Part shown: positions 1 through 8,003 of the stretch, one piece after another
Layout: every line of letters starts with the position of its first letter
Position numbering within the stretch: the stretch's first letter is position 1
Assembly (NCBI GenBank): GCA_017303615.1
Contig: JAFLCK010000018.1
Span: forward strand, 1-64,000
Length of the DNA stretch: 64,000 bases
From: Obscuribacter phosphatis_A
GTDB lineage: Bacteria; Cyanobacteriota; Vampirovibrionia; Obscuribacterales; Obscuribacteraceae
Direction: 5' to 3'
The notes under the pieces: model-generated
What the model was told of the DNA's origin: nothing
The model's input: only the letters and a program-made list of their open reading frames with translations
Database searches by the model: none
Program-made: the position numbers and the translations under genes

Positions 1-1338
1 GGAAGCGCGGGCAGCGACCAGTTAGAGAGCATACAGATAATCGCCCTGGACGATGGCGGCGTATATGAAGTCGTAAAGCCTGACCAGGTAGTCTTGCAGG
101 GGTATGTGCAGTATCAAGAAAACGAGTGGGAGGGCTTCAACAAGCTTGACCCGAAGCAGCAAAGGGAGATAATCGAAGCGTTTGGCAAGGCGTCAAACAT
201 AGCCCAGGACTCCTACAAGAGCCAGATTCAGGCGGTATCGGATTCAGTACCACAAGGCTTCTACAACGTGGGAAAGGGGCTGTATGACAGCGCAATAGTC
301 GCCGGGACTTTTATGATAGAGGCGGTAGATAGACCGGAGAAGATACCGGAAGCGGCGCAGAAGCTGGCAGACCACCCATCAGCGGCGATCATGAGCGGGG
401 TAAAAGTCTCGCAGGTGATAGCCGGTTACAGCCAGGAAGTGGCGCAGAGCGGAGACTACAGCCGACCGCTGAGAGACTTGCAGACAGTAATGACGCTAGC
501 TAATGAGCGTTGGGAAGCCATGCCGCTAGAAAAGCGCACGGAGAAAGCCAGCGAGTTAGTAGCGGAAATGGGCGTAGTGTCAGTAATTGGAGCGGCTGAC
601 AGGCTGGCTAGATCGGGCAAGCTGATAGACGCCCTGGAGGACTTGGCCAAGTACGCTAGAGACTTAACAGCGCCTGGACGGAAGAAGGCAGAGCAGTCAA
701 TAGGGACGTTTCTGGATGATGTGATTCAGCCCAGAGGGCTAACGACTAATGGTTTTGAAATGCCGATACCGAAGCAGCAGCCGGACGTAGATGACCTGGC
801 AATGCTCAGAAATAAAGGGCTTCCAGACAACGTTAAGCCGAGCGAACAAGTGACATCACGTAGAAATTTCTCACCGAGTGGCGAGCAAATTCATCAACTC
901 AATCTTCCTGAGAAAGTGTTCAAAGCCGCCGAAGCTAGGGGCATTAGTAGACAGGTTGTACAAGAAAAACTCAACAAAGTTGCTCAAGCCTTGAGTGATT
1001 CATATTTGGATTTGGGCGATTACAACCCGAAAATTCATGGTTCAGAAAGAGCATATGGAAGTAGATTGCATGAGCTTCTAAGACGAAATCTGGGAGCCGA
1101 TGACCTGATTCATACAGAAGCTAGCTACAAGAAAGGGCTACCGGTTCCTTGGGGCAAGCTTGGCTCTTCTAGGGTGGACATCGCTCTAGGAGAGCATGAA
1201 AAGCCATTCGTTAGCATGTGCTTGAAGACACTGGGAGCCGTACCATCCGCGCAGCAAGAGCGTGGGCGGTACAGGAACTTGCCACGTCTAGATGATGAGT
1301 CAGTAATTCCGCGTATCTTTTTCAAGCTAGGAAAGTGA
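1..1338 (+). CDS. C-terminal part of a probable polymorphic toxin (partial)
   Basis: The reading frame is open to the left edge of the window, so the true start lies outside; a TTG at 94 is only an internal codon. The middle is helical and Ala/Gln-rich. The last 60 or so residues contain the patterns PVPWGKLGSSRVD and LKT-GA followed by NLP. From memory these match C-terminal PD-(D/E)XK-like nuclease modules of polymorphic toxins, whose usual form ends YDLKTGGA. Here the acidic residue before LK is replaced by Cys (MCLKT), so activity is doubtful. A small gene follows after 4 to 10 bases, the usual place for an immunity gene. The delivery part of the protein is not visible. The toxin call is an inference from motif and gene order. 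Confidence 0.6.
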   Translation, partial: GSAGSDQLESIQIIALDDGGVYEVVKPDQVVLQGYVQYQENEWEGFNKLDPKQQREIIEAFGKASNIAQDSYKSQIQAVSDSVPQGFYNVGKGLYDSAIVAGTFMIEAVDRPEKIPEAAQKLADHPSAAIMSGVKVSQVIAGYSQEVAQSGDYSRPLRDLQTVMTLANERWEAMPLEKRTEKASELVAEMGVVSVIGAADRLARSGKLIDALEDLAKYARDLTAPGRKKAEQSIGTFLDDVIQPRGLTTNGFEMPIPKQQPDVDDLAMLRNKGLPDNVKPSEQVTSRRNFSPSGEQIHQLNLPEKVFKAAEARGISRQVVQEKLNKVAQALSDSYLDLGDYNPKIHGSERAYGSRLHELLRRNLGADDLIHTEASYKKGLPVPWGKLGSSRVDIALGEHEKPFVSMCLKTLGAVPSAQQERGRYRNLPRLDDESVIPRIFFKLGK

Positions 1339-1348
1339 GGCAATGAAA

Positions 1349-1633
1349 ATGGTTTCGGATGACAGTCAACCGGTAGATATCATGCTTGAGCTGCCAGAAA
1401 TATTGGAACATCCAGTTCTTATGCCTTCTGGCGAATATCTATCGATTGGTGAGTATGTAGAGCATCCAGAGTTTGGAGTAGGCAGAGTCACACGTACAGC
1501 TACTTATCATGACGATCTCGGAATAATAATTCGCGTCGAGTACCCAGATCACAAGCATAGGACGCTGGGCCTTAAGTTTGTGCATAAGGTGCTGCCAAGC
1601 GAAAAGAGCCCCGGTGGGGACTCTTTGGAATGA
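1349..1633 (+). CDS. Small Tudor/CarD-like beta-barrel protein, immunity candidate
   Basis: The product has about 94 residues. Its core, EYVEHPEFGVGRV followed by an acidic stretch and a second strand, resembles the small SH3/Tudor-like barrel at the C-terminus of UvrD helicases and in CarD-like proteins. ATG codons lie at 1343 and 1349. The GAGG at 1337-1340 is 8 bases from the second and only 2 from the first, so 1349 is preferred. It sits immediately downstream of the toxin-like C-terminus on the same strand and is probably co-transcribed. Its role as immunity protein is inferred from position alone. There is no signal peptide and no membrane segment. Confidence 0.55.
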   Translation: MVSDDSQPVDIMLELPEILEHPVLMPSGEYLSIGEYVEHPEFGVGRVTRTATYHDDLGIIIRVEYPDHKHRTLGLKFVHKVLPSEKSPGGDSLE

Positions 1634-1666
1634 AACATTTTGGGCATCATCGGAATCTAGGACTTT

Positions 1667-1939
1667 TTACCAAGAAATTGGTGCAAAACTAGAAATGGCA
1701 TCATTTGGCACACCATGATCAGGCAACCATGAATAACATCCTGGCCCAAGATCCCAGTGATTGCCGCCTTGATCGCGGTGCTCGTAAAATCTCCACTTAC
1801 CAGACACAACAATTATTGCAGACACCTTATCGTTCCAATTGTCGCCTACGTAGCCCCAGGCGAGATTTGAAGGCCATTCAGGACCATCATAATTTCTATG
1901 CACGTACAGCATGCGACTGACAATCTGTTTTATGTTCAT
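1667..1939 (-). CDS. Beta/gamma-crystallin domain protein
   Basis: This 90-residue protein holds two Greek-key motifs. The first runs from LYVHRNYDG to NDKVSA and the second from GKWRFYEHRDQGG to NDAISS. The family's calcium-binding signature is (N/D)(N/D)XX(S/T)S. The second copy matches it fully and the first has Ala at the last position, so one or two calcium sites are likely. The ATG at 1939 is preferred over an in-frame TTG at 1969. There is no signal peptide, although many bacterial members are exported. It lies tail-to-tail with the immunity candidate and beside an IS66 remnant. In other bacteria the fold occurs in calcium-binding stress proteins and in protease or toxin inhibitors; no role can be assigned here. 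Confidence 0.7.
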   Translation of the reverse strand: MNIKQIVSRMLYVHRNYDGPEWPSNLAWGYVGDNWNDKVSAIIVVSGKWRFYEHRDQGGNHWDLGPGCYSWLPDHGVPNDAISSFAPISW

Positions 1940-2166
1940 TCTCGCTCGCCCGATCTCTAGCAGCCCCAAGAAGACCGATCAAACGGGCATGGCTGACTGA
2001 TGGTCGAGAGATTTCTGCTCTTCACAACGATGACCAGACACTAGCCCTAGTGTCCGCTATCGGGTTCAGTCGCAAAGTATGGTTTATGAGCAAAACACTA
2101 CCGGTAGCGTCCTGCAATTATCTAAAATTCTAACGGTGTCTTCCTAGAAACGCCTAGGAAACCCCT

Positions 2167-2568
2167 CTATGACTGTATCGCTCCAGAGACGAAGCTATTG
2201 CTTTGGTCAAGGCTATGGGGTAATCGATACCGCTGCCGGTGCCTAACACTGCTCAAGTCGATGCCATCAAGTATCAAATGCAAAGTAGCAGGCTCAATTT
2301 CTAGCCCGGCAGAACTCACGTGCTCTAGGTCTGGAAACTGGAAGGTGCCTTTCTGGAGCACTTTGTAGAACATGGCGTAGCCACTGTTGTCCCAGAAGAC
2401 GCACTTGATTCTATCTGCCCTCTTATTCTTGAACACGAAGAGATACCCGCTCAGCGGATTAAGGTGCATGGCTGATCTGATCACTGATTGCAGAGAATTA
2501 AATGACTTGCGCATGTCGGTATCCTGAGTGCAAAGAAAGACTCGCGTTTGACTTGGCAAGCTAATCAC
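2167..2568 (-). CDS. tnpB: IS66-family TnpB (Orf2) accessory protein
   Basis: The 133-residue protein carries the IS66 Orf2 pattern: LPSQTRVFLCTQDTDMRKSFNSL near the N-terminus, then GYLFVFKNKRADRIKC and the conserved WD-SGY-MFYK region. In IS66 elements TnpB is needed together with TnpA and the DDE transposase TnpC for transposition. The GTG start overlaps the tnpA stop by four bases, which suggests translational coupling. The C-terminus (RLPHSLDQSNS) is less conserved. No tnpC follows, so the element cannot move by itself. Confidence 0.85.
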   Translation of the reverse strand: MISLPSQTRVFLCTQDTDMRKSFNSLQSVIRSAMHLNPLSGYLFVFKNKRADRIKCVFWDNSGYAMFYKVLQKGTFQFPDLEHVSSAGLEIEPATLHLILDGIDLSSVRHRQRYRLPHSLDQSNSFVSGAIQS

Positions 2569-2942
2569 AATGCCACCTCTCGAAGAACCAGAACGATCTC
2601 TTTCAAAGACTCTCTATCGATGCCGGCAAAGATTTTTACAGTTCGTGCCGCAAGATCTAATTCAGCAACAGCTGGCTGCGAATTTGTCTCTGCGCAAATC
2701 TTCACTGGATGCTGCAGCTGAGCCACCGGCATGAAGACAGGAATACCATCGGTCTCAGTCTTCGCGCTCTTCTCCTGATCTCTCCGCCGAATAACTTTCT
2801 TCCAGGAGGAAAAAGTATTCGGATTCAGACCTTCTCTCATGCAAAAGGCTTTCTGGCTCAATCCGCTCCCAATCTGCGCAGCAAGTACCTTCTTCCAGAA
2901 AGTCTCTTTCGTTTTGTCTCTCCTCGACTTCGATTTTGCCAC
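2565..2942 (-). CDS. tnpA: IS66-family TnpA (Orf1)
   Basis: The 125-residue protein has the IS66 TnpA/IS3-OrfA-like helix-turn-helix near the N-terminus, where FWKKVLAAQIGSGLSQKAFC leads into REGLNPNTFSSWKK. A variable basic linker and the C-terminal dimer-like end follow. Translation starts at GTG. It is the first gene of the remnant and overlaps tnpB. A companion tnpC would be expected at lower coordinates, but the crystallin gene and noncoding sequence lie there instead. Confidence 0.85.
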   Translation of the reverse strand: MAKSKSRRDKTKETFWKKVLAAQIGSGLSQKAFCMREGLNPNTFSSWKKVIRRRDQEKSAKTETDGIPVFMPVAQLQHPVKICAETNSQPAVAELDLAARTVKIFAGIDRESLKEIVLVLREVAL

Positions 2943-3248
2943 TAATCCTAACCCCGCTTACTCAGCTAATCGAAAGCATTTAACGACACGCCTAATTTCA
3001 CTTCAAGTATGGGGTTGCTGTGACGCTCTCATATTTGCTACAGTTATTTGCACTATATTTGCATCACTTGACTGGTCAGATCACCCTTATAGTTGGGTCA
3101 CCTCTAGCAGATCTCTAAGCAGAAGTCCCACTGTTACTGCGTCTATGCAATAGAGCCATACATAGGGACGCTGGGCAAATATCGTGCACTATCACAGTTG
3201 TCTTGCCAGAATCTGTAGCGTTTTTCAAGCAAAGTGACACCAGAACAT
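2943..3248. other. Gene-free stretch between IS66 tnpA and the 3.2 kb gene
   Basis: About 300 bases with no reading frame that looks coding. It probably contains the outer end of the IS66 element and its promoter, but I could not identify an inverted repeat. Confidence 0.4.
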
Positions 3249-3740
3249 CTACCTGTTGCTGGATTTCTTGATATTCATTAAATCGTGAAGCTCTTTTAGT
3301 TTCTCCGAGAATCTGGCTCCAAGCAAGCCTTGTCCCAATGGGATACTTATCAAAAACCCGGTCATTCCATTTTTCCGCTCAGAAAACAGGAATAAAGAGT
3401 AGTCTGCAGATCCATCAAAGTGGCACCCTGGTTGATTGAGAGCAGTTAGTACATTCTTCGATATCCAATTTTTTACGTCACTAAAAGACTCGTCTCCCTC
3501 GCCTACCTGCAAGGTTTTCTCGCTTACTTCTGATGTCCAGCTGGCCTGCAATACTATCTCCTTGCTGTTGGATAGTAGCCCTGGGCCATAAAAGACCCCG
3601 CTTTTGCTCGCACCGTCGAGACCTTGATCTCGCGAATTCTGAGTTGGATGCGCGTTCAAAGGGTTTCCTATGATCCATTGGCATAAGGCTCCAAGAAGCA
3701 TTAGCTTAAATCGGAAGCGTGGAGTCAGTGAATTTGGCAT
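3249..3740 (-). CDS. Hypothetical secreted protein
   Basis: The 163-residue product begins with a basic segment followed by a hydrophobic stretch (residues about 12-27, FKLMLLGALCQWIIGNPLNA), which reads as a Sec signal peptide. The ATG at 3740 was chosen because GGAGG lies five bases upstream and because longer in-frame starts would bury the signal peptide. The mature part is polar, with an even mix of strand and helix, and resembles no family I recognise. It lies upstream of the IS66 remnant and on the same strand. Confidence 0.6.
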   Translation of the reverse strand: MPNSLTPRFRFKLMLLGALCQWIIGNPLNAHPTQNSRDQGLDGASKSGVFYGPGLLSNSKEIVLQASWTSEVSEKTLQVGEGDESFSDVKNWISKNVLTALNQPGCHFDGSADYSLFLFSERKNGMTGFLISIPLGQGLLGARFSEKLKELHDLMNIKKSSNR

Positions 3741-4119
3741 TGCATCCTCCTCGTATTTGGCCGGCCACGGTGTAAGTTCGCATTGACTGCTCAATAATTG
3801 AACCATGACAACTTCTGTTGCCTGAAATAAAATCGTACCCTTTTCCACGGGCTGACTGTGCGAGGAGGGCTGATGGAGGCAAGTATGAGTCTCAAGGCAA
3901 GACGAGAGTTGTTGAACAGCATCAGGGAAAGGTATCGTAAAAGTTTTAGAGTTGTTTGTCGCATAAATTCTAGAACTATCTGTCACAATTGGCTATCGAA
4001 CCAGTGCTGAAAAGGCAGACAGGCTGGCATAGTGACAACTAATTCTTCAAAATCCGTGCCATTTAATTCTGAAACTCACCCGAAACCCATGGAAACGACC
4101 GGAGTGATATCCGGGTTTG
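3741..4119. other. Gene-free stretch upstream of the secreted protein
   Basis: About 380 bases between the start of the 3.7 kb gene and the stop of the next minus-strand gene. The minus-strand frame stays open through most of it but does not look coding. Apart from the GGAGG ribosome binding site for the secreted protein, I see no recognisable element. Confidence 0.35.
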
Positions 4120-5166
4120 TTATTCAAACGTCCGAGGATGAATTCTTTCTAGGTTGCACATTAGCCTGAACGAATCCCATATGTGGCTCGCACTGCCGGC
4201 TTCGATTGCTATCTCATGACGCTGCCCATTCGACGAGGCGACGAAAAACCAAGGACTGTTGGCTCGACAAATCTTGCAAAAACTCTCACCATTTCCAGTT
4301 ATCACCTTCTTATGCTCGCATTCCCGCGGACCTTCTGGCCCGTCTGACCAACCCATTTTGTCTATTTCTTGATACCGAATATAGTGCACGCCGGATGAAG
4401 ACAGCCATACAATTCCCCGGGAGGTTGCCAAATACCAGGTGCTAGCATCCTCGTAAAACGCGAGTACGGGCTGTTCTTCCACATTCAAGTGCACTCGTGA
4501 TTTTAAGAACCTCTGCACATCAGAATCGAATGCGGAGAACAGATGGGTCTTCTTCCTCTTCTCGGGATACTTTTCAAAGGTGAATTCCAGACGTCCAGCT
4601 CGGTATGCATCTGAACCAGTCGGCCCGCCACTCTTTATGTCCGGCTTTTGCACGTCTTCCAGCGAGCGCTGCCAACCGCCGGACAGTTGCCAAATTGAGT
4701 TTCTAACACGCGTCAGAATTTTACCGGTCTCAAGAAACGCTTCATAGCGTGTTCCAGAGTAATCAATAAAATGGAGCCAAGGACTGTAAAGTCCACAGTG
4801 CCCCTTAATATCTGGATTTCCATTCACAAAAACTAAGGTGTCCCGCGGAGAAGATGGGTCCTGCCAGGGCCAACCTTCAGGACCACTAGACGGTCCAACC
4901 TTTTTGATGTTCTCATTCCTCAGCTCATAAGACTGTTTATCAGGGTTAGTCCAGATTACACGACGAGTCGTGGTTAACAGCCAATTAGAACTCTCTTTCC
5001 AGTGCCCGAGAATTGGATGCTCCCCATCTTCAAGGTGAATTTTGGATAGAAGAGACTGTCTTCCGCCTTCATCCCATTCATCGAAAACCCTGGTCTGAGC
5101 AGTACCGGCTCCGAATTTCTGCTTTAGTCGTTGAGCTTCAGACTCCTCGGACGGCATCGTTGTCAT
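4120..5166 (-). CDS. Protein with two PH-like domains
   Basis: The 348-residue protein contains an internal duplication. The first copy (about residues 40-150) includes HPILGHWKESSNWLLTTTRRVIW, and the second (about 220-330) includes QPVLAFYEDASTWYLATSRGIVW. Both run into a G-SDGPEGW-like or SGPEGW turn and later a SPW aromatic stretch. The layout (accumulating strands, then 'threshold to see in the assay of a regulator' W/T-S-R, then a C-terminal helix) resembles bacterial PH-like domains. This is fold-level recognition only. There is no signal peptide. Its ATG overlaps the stop of the upstream TPR gene by four bases, so the two are translationally coupled. Confidence 0.55.
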   Translation of the reverse strand: MTTMPSEESEAQRLKQKFGAGTAQTRVFDEWDEGGRQSLLSKIHLEDGEHPILGHWKESSNWLLTTTRRVIWTNPDKQSYELRNENIKKVGPSSGPEGWPWQDPSSPRDTLVFVNGNPDIKGHCGLYSPWLHFIDYSGTRYEAFLETGKILTRVRNSIWQLSGGWQRSLEDVQKPDIKSGGPTGSDAYRAGRLEFTFEKYPEKRKKTHLFSAFDSDVQRFLKSRVHLNVEEQPVLAFYEDASTWYLATSRGIVWLSSSGVHYIRYQEIDKMGWSDGPEGPRECEHKKVITGNGESFCKICRANSPWFFVASSNGQRHEIAIEAGSASHIWDSFRLMCNLERIHPRTFE

Positions 5167-6116
5167 TCTCCGCTTACAGCTCTACTCGCTAACATCTCTT
5201 CCAACTGCTCTTCAGGCAGTGCGAGTTTTGACGCAAGCAATCTTAATTTCGCCTCGATTTCTTCTGACAAATACGTTTTCCTCCTCTTTCCGTCTTGATG
5301 TGCCTCGAAGAGCAAGTGCAAAGCATGTTTGTCTTTCCCTTGCCGCTCAAAAAATCCGGCGTATTTCAAGAGAAGACTTTGCTTGCAGGCGCCATAGGTC
5401 TCGCGGGTTCCTCGTTCTACTGCTTCCTTGAGATGCTTTTCTGCGTCGATAAGATTACCTGCTCTCTCGTACAAATCCGCGATTTCCAGATGTGATGTAT
5501 AGGAAAAGGAACGTTGACTTAGAGCCGAACGTTCTGCTAATAACTCTGCTGCGCGGTTCGGATCATTTCGTGCAATCTCTCTTATCTCCGCATTTTTTCT
5601 ATCTCCATCTGTCGCTAGAGACAGGTGCATAAAAGAGATTCCGTGCGGCGCTGCCACATAAAAATAAGCAATCAATGAATATGGCTCGATAAGATACTGA
5701 TCCCAAGTCATGGTTGGTGGCTCGGTTACATCCCGCTGCATGTATTGGATCCACTCCTCGTCGGTAAAACCATTCTCTGGAATCGGTTCCGATCTCTTGT
5801 AAGGTCCAGATGTAAAAGGACTTTTCATCAGCCTCGACTGCACCGCTTCTCTTGTGTCACTGCTGGTTATACCAAAAGGAAGTGTGCAAGAGTAAGTGCC
5901 GTAACCATGCTCTTCCGAAAAATAGATCCAGATTCCATCAAACCTTTGCTTTCCTTTGTCATATTCGAGATGCAGCCCCATGCTATGACTGAAGTACGTG
6001 GTTTGTGTTTTCGTTCCAAGCTGCTCTTTTACTACGTCGCCAGCCTTCTTTTTAAAGTGCAACCACTCGCCGGACTTCAATGATACGCCTAACAATTTCG
6101 AGGCATCGAACATCAA
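5163..6116 (-). CDS. TPR-containing protein with an N-terminal immunity-like domain
   Basis: The 317-residue protein has two parts. Residues 1-165 form a strand-rich domain with a GYGTYSCTLPFGI segment and aromatic motifs, reminiscent of immunity-type domains found beside polymorphic toxins. Residues 190-300 are helical repeats with TPR spacing (YERAGNLIDAEKHLKEAVERG and FERQGKDKHALHLLFEA). It is followed by the PH-like gene with an ATGA overlap. It is preceded by the C-terminal remnant of another gene nine bases upstream, so these were probably one operon before the IS3-related rearrangement. Function is unknown; immunity is a guess from context. Confidence 0.6.
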   Translation of the reverse strand: MMFDASKLLGVSLKSGEWLHFKKKAGDVVKEQLGTKTQTTYFSHSMGLHLEYDKGKQRFDGIWIYFSEEHGYGTYSCTLPFGITSSDTREAVQSRLMKSPFTSGPYKRSEPIPENGFTDEEWIQYMQRDVTEPPTMTWDQYLIEPYSLIAYFYVAAPHGISFMHLSLATDGDRKNAEIREIARNDPNRAAELLAERSALSQRSFSYTSHLEIADLYERAGNLIDAEKHLKEAVERGTRETYGACKQSLLLKYAGFFERQGKDKHALHLLFEAHQDGKRRKTYLSEEIEAKLRLLASKLALPEEQLEEMLASRAVSGE

Positions 6117-6125
6117 TGGACTTCC

Positions 6126-6331
6126 TTATGTATCATATTCGCCGTTCCAAGGCGGATAGAAGACCAGATCACCAGGTTCCATGGTGGCGGTGTCGCCCCA
6201 TTCTTCGGACGATGTGTCGACTATTCCAAAGACGCTTCCATCAATTTCAACTTTGAACAGCCGAATGGCTATATTTCCAAACTTGACCGGACCTGACCTT
6301 ACCCCCAGAAGTTGAGCCGTAGCAAAGATGA
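6126..6331 (-). pseudogene. 3' remnant of a gene cut off by the IS3-family element
   Basis: An open minus-strand frame of about 68 codons ends at a TAA nine bases before the 6116 start codon. Its product contains SGPVKFGNIAIRLFKVEID and ends MEPGDLVFYPPWNGEYDT, which reads as genuine protein. It runs without a start into the IS-derived repeat at 6332, so the N-terminal part has been lost. The sequence beyond the other end of the IS does not continue this gene. Confidence 0.6.
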
Positions 6332-6383
6332 ATAAAACTAGCAGCTGTCTCTTAAAGGTGGCCCAAGAAATGGGGCAGCGTCA
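6332..6383 (+). repeat. 52-bp copy of the IS3-family right end (left copy)
   Basis: This segment is identical at 51 of 52 positions to 7196-7247; the only difference is G at 6367 against C at 7231. It ends GGGGCAGCGTCA, the complement of the TGACGCTGCCCC tip expected of an IS3-family inverted repeat. It is in the same orientation as the right-hand copy, not inverted, so it is the right end of another IS copy and not this element's left end. Confidence 0.85.
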
Positions 6384-7219
6384 GCCTGCTCAAGCGGCAG
6401 GCGTGCAGAATCTTTGATTTGGCACGCTCCACACACCGATATACGGCCAAGAAAGCTGCCGACCCAGTCCTTGCTGAGCGTATTAAAGCCATAGCCGGCG
6501 ACCGTCCAAGGTTTGGCTACAAACGGATCTGTCTGCTGATAAGAGCGGAGGGTACCAAAGTGAATCACAAGCGGGTTTACCGCATCTATCGCGACCTCAA
6601 TCTGGCGGTCAGAAAGCGAGGAAGGCGCAAATATCACTGGGGCAGGCGAACTCCAAAGGAAACTCCGCTGGCGCCGAATGACAGATGGTCAATGGACTTC
6701 ACCAGCGACACACTGTCAGACGGACGCAGATTTCGGACATTGAACATCATCGACGACTTCTCCCGTGAGTGTTTGGAAATTGAGGTTTCAAGAAGCATTC
6801 CAGGGAAGCGTGTCATTGCCGTTCTAGAGAGACTCCGCTGGCAGAGGGGCTTGCCGAAAGAGATTGTCGTGGACAACGGCCCAGAGTTCACTTGCATTGA
6901 CATGATCATGTGGGCCTGCAACAACCGTGTGAACTTGCACTTCATCGAACCAGGTAAGCCGATCCAAAACGCCTTTGTAGAGTCGTTCAATGGCAGATTT
7001 AGAGACGAGTGCCTCAATCAATATTGGTTCACAAGCATCGAAGACGCAGCCACGCTAATCTCTAAGTGGAAACACGACTACAACGCATTGCGTCCGCACA
7101 GCGCCCTGGGCAACATGACACCGTTGCAGTTCAGACTAGCAGCCAAAGAAGCAAACCCACTTCTAAAGGAGAACAAACTGGATTTAACTGGGAATATAAA
7201 ACTAGCAGCTGTCTCTTAA
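6383..7219 (+). CDS. IS3-family transposase OrfB, 5'-truncated
   Basis: The frame encodes an IS3-type DDE integrase. RPRFGYKRI and the helix-turn-helix-like region stand at the N-terminus. WSMDFTSD holds the first Asp, VVDNGPEF the second and AFVESFNGRFRDECL the Glu, and RPHSALGNMTPLQF closes the domain. All three catalytic residues are present. The frame is open upstream of the TTG at 6419 and encodes KRQACRIFDLARSTHRY, the normal continuation of OrfB, up to about 6383. There it meets the repeated right end. Without orfA and its frameshift, normal OrfAB cannot be made. The C-terminus LAAVS lies inside the 52-bp repeat. Confidence 0.85.
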   Translation, partial: SLLKRQACRIFDLARSTHRYTAKKAADPVLAERIKAIAGDRPRFGYKRICLLIRAEGTKVNHKRVYRIYRDLNLAVRKRGRRKYHWGRRTPKETPLAPNDRWSMDFTSDTLSDGRRFRTLNIIDDFSRECLEIEVSRSIPGKRVIAVLERLRWQRGLPKEIVVDNGPEFTCIDMIMWACNNRVNLHFIEPGKPIQNAFVESFNGRFRDECLNQYWFTSIEDAATLISKWKHDYNALRPHSALGNMTPLQFRLAAKEANPLLKENKLDLTGNIKLAAVS

Positions 7220-7247
7220 AGGTGGCCCAACAAATGGGGCAGCGTCA
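7196..7247 (+). repeat. 52-bp right end of the IS3-family element (right copy)
   Basis: This is the true right terminus downstream of orfB and carries the last codons of orfB. It ends GGGGCAGCGTCA at 7247, where unrelated coding sequence begins. It is a direct repeat of 6332-6383. Confidence 0.85.
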
Positions 7248-7860
7248 TTCGCTGGAATTTCACGTGGGCAATGGCGGCGAAATTTTCATTCTTCAGTTCA
7301 AGAATGATTTAAGCCATGGAGTTGTTGGTCCTGATTTTGATGGTCTTTGCAGAAGATACTCATGCGGAGTGGAACCCACAAAGATTCTCGAAATGACCGA
7401 ATCGGAAAGACATGATTATTTTGCAAGCTGCATAACCAAAATGATGCTTCAAGTTTCTGCCAAAGAAAACCTAGAAACAGAAAAAATTCGTCTTGTGGAT
7501 GACCTAATTCTAAAGGAGCGAGAAAATTTAGAGGTTACTATCGCCTCTTCTAGGTTCGACAACTGGTCAATTCGAGCCGAATATCGAATTGGCGAAGATT
7601 CCTCCCTTTCTGTTATTGCAGAGAATCTTGATTCATCAAGAACATTCAAAATCTTAGACCTACCATTAGACGAATATGAAGATGCGAGGCTATTAGCAAG
7701 GACAATTAAAATCAAGAAGTCTTCAGTATCAGTTCTATCCAAACACGGAAAAGTAGCAGAACACATGCTTCGACGATATTCCGAAAGGCTGAAGATACTG
7801 GGAGTCGAATGCCGGAAGAGACATTTCGAGATACCTCTTCCCGACCCATGCAAAATATAG
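7248..7860 (+). pseudogene. 5'-truncated hypothetical gene right of the IS3-family element
   Basis: About 203 codons remain of a plus-strand gene whose start was lost at the IS right end. The product contains FHVGNGGEIFILQFKNDL, then a charged helical stretch, and ends FEIPLPDPCKI. The base composition is AT-richer than in neighbouring genes. The frame can be extended upstream to 7066 only by reading orfB in the wrong frame, so that extension is rejected. An internal ATG near 7393 could give a shorter product. I do not recognise a family. Confidence 0.6.
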
Positions 7861-8003
7861 CAAGTGAGCAAACAATTGACGAAGCCGCTCCGATAGATTC
7901 GCAAGCTCGATTTAGCAAGACAATCACTCAAAGGACAATTGCCATTGGCGCCTCCTAGACACAAATAACAATATAAACTGAGGCGCAGTCCAAACTATAA
8001 TGA

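Larger units (their letters stand above)
2167..2942 (-). mobile_element. IS66-family remnant (tnpA-tnpB, no tnpC)
   Basis: Two of the three IS66 genes are intact and overlapping, but the transposase gene tnpC (normally about 1.5 kb) is absent. I could not identify terminal inverted repeats on either side, so the limits given are those of the genes. The remnant lies between the crystallin gene and a hypothetical secreted protein. Confidence 0.75.
6332..7247 (+). mobile_element. Scarred IS3-family element (5'-truncated, flanked by two right ends)
   Basis: An orfB reading frame and a normal right end (7196-7247) are present. orfA, the 5' part of orfB and the left inverted repeat are missing. 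In their place stands a second copy of the right end (6332-6383). The left flank is the 3' part of a minus-strand gene and the right flank is the 3' part of a plus-strand gene. This suggests recombination or IS-mediated deletion between two IS copies, not one clean insertion. Confidence 0.75.

Noticed and set aside
2040..2166. Remnant of IS66 tnpC after tnpB
   Set aside because: The minus-strand sequence contains stops in all frames and no recognisable transposase motif.
7066..7247. Upstream extension of the 7248-7860 reading frame
   Set aside because: It reads the end of the IS3 orfB in another frame; the orfB frame is clearly the coding one.
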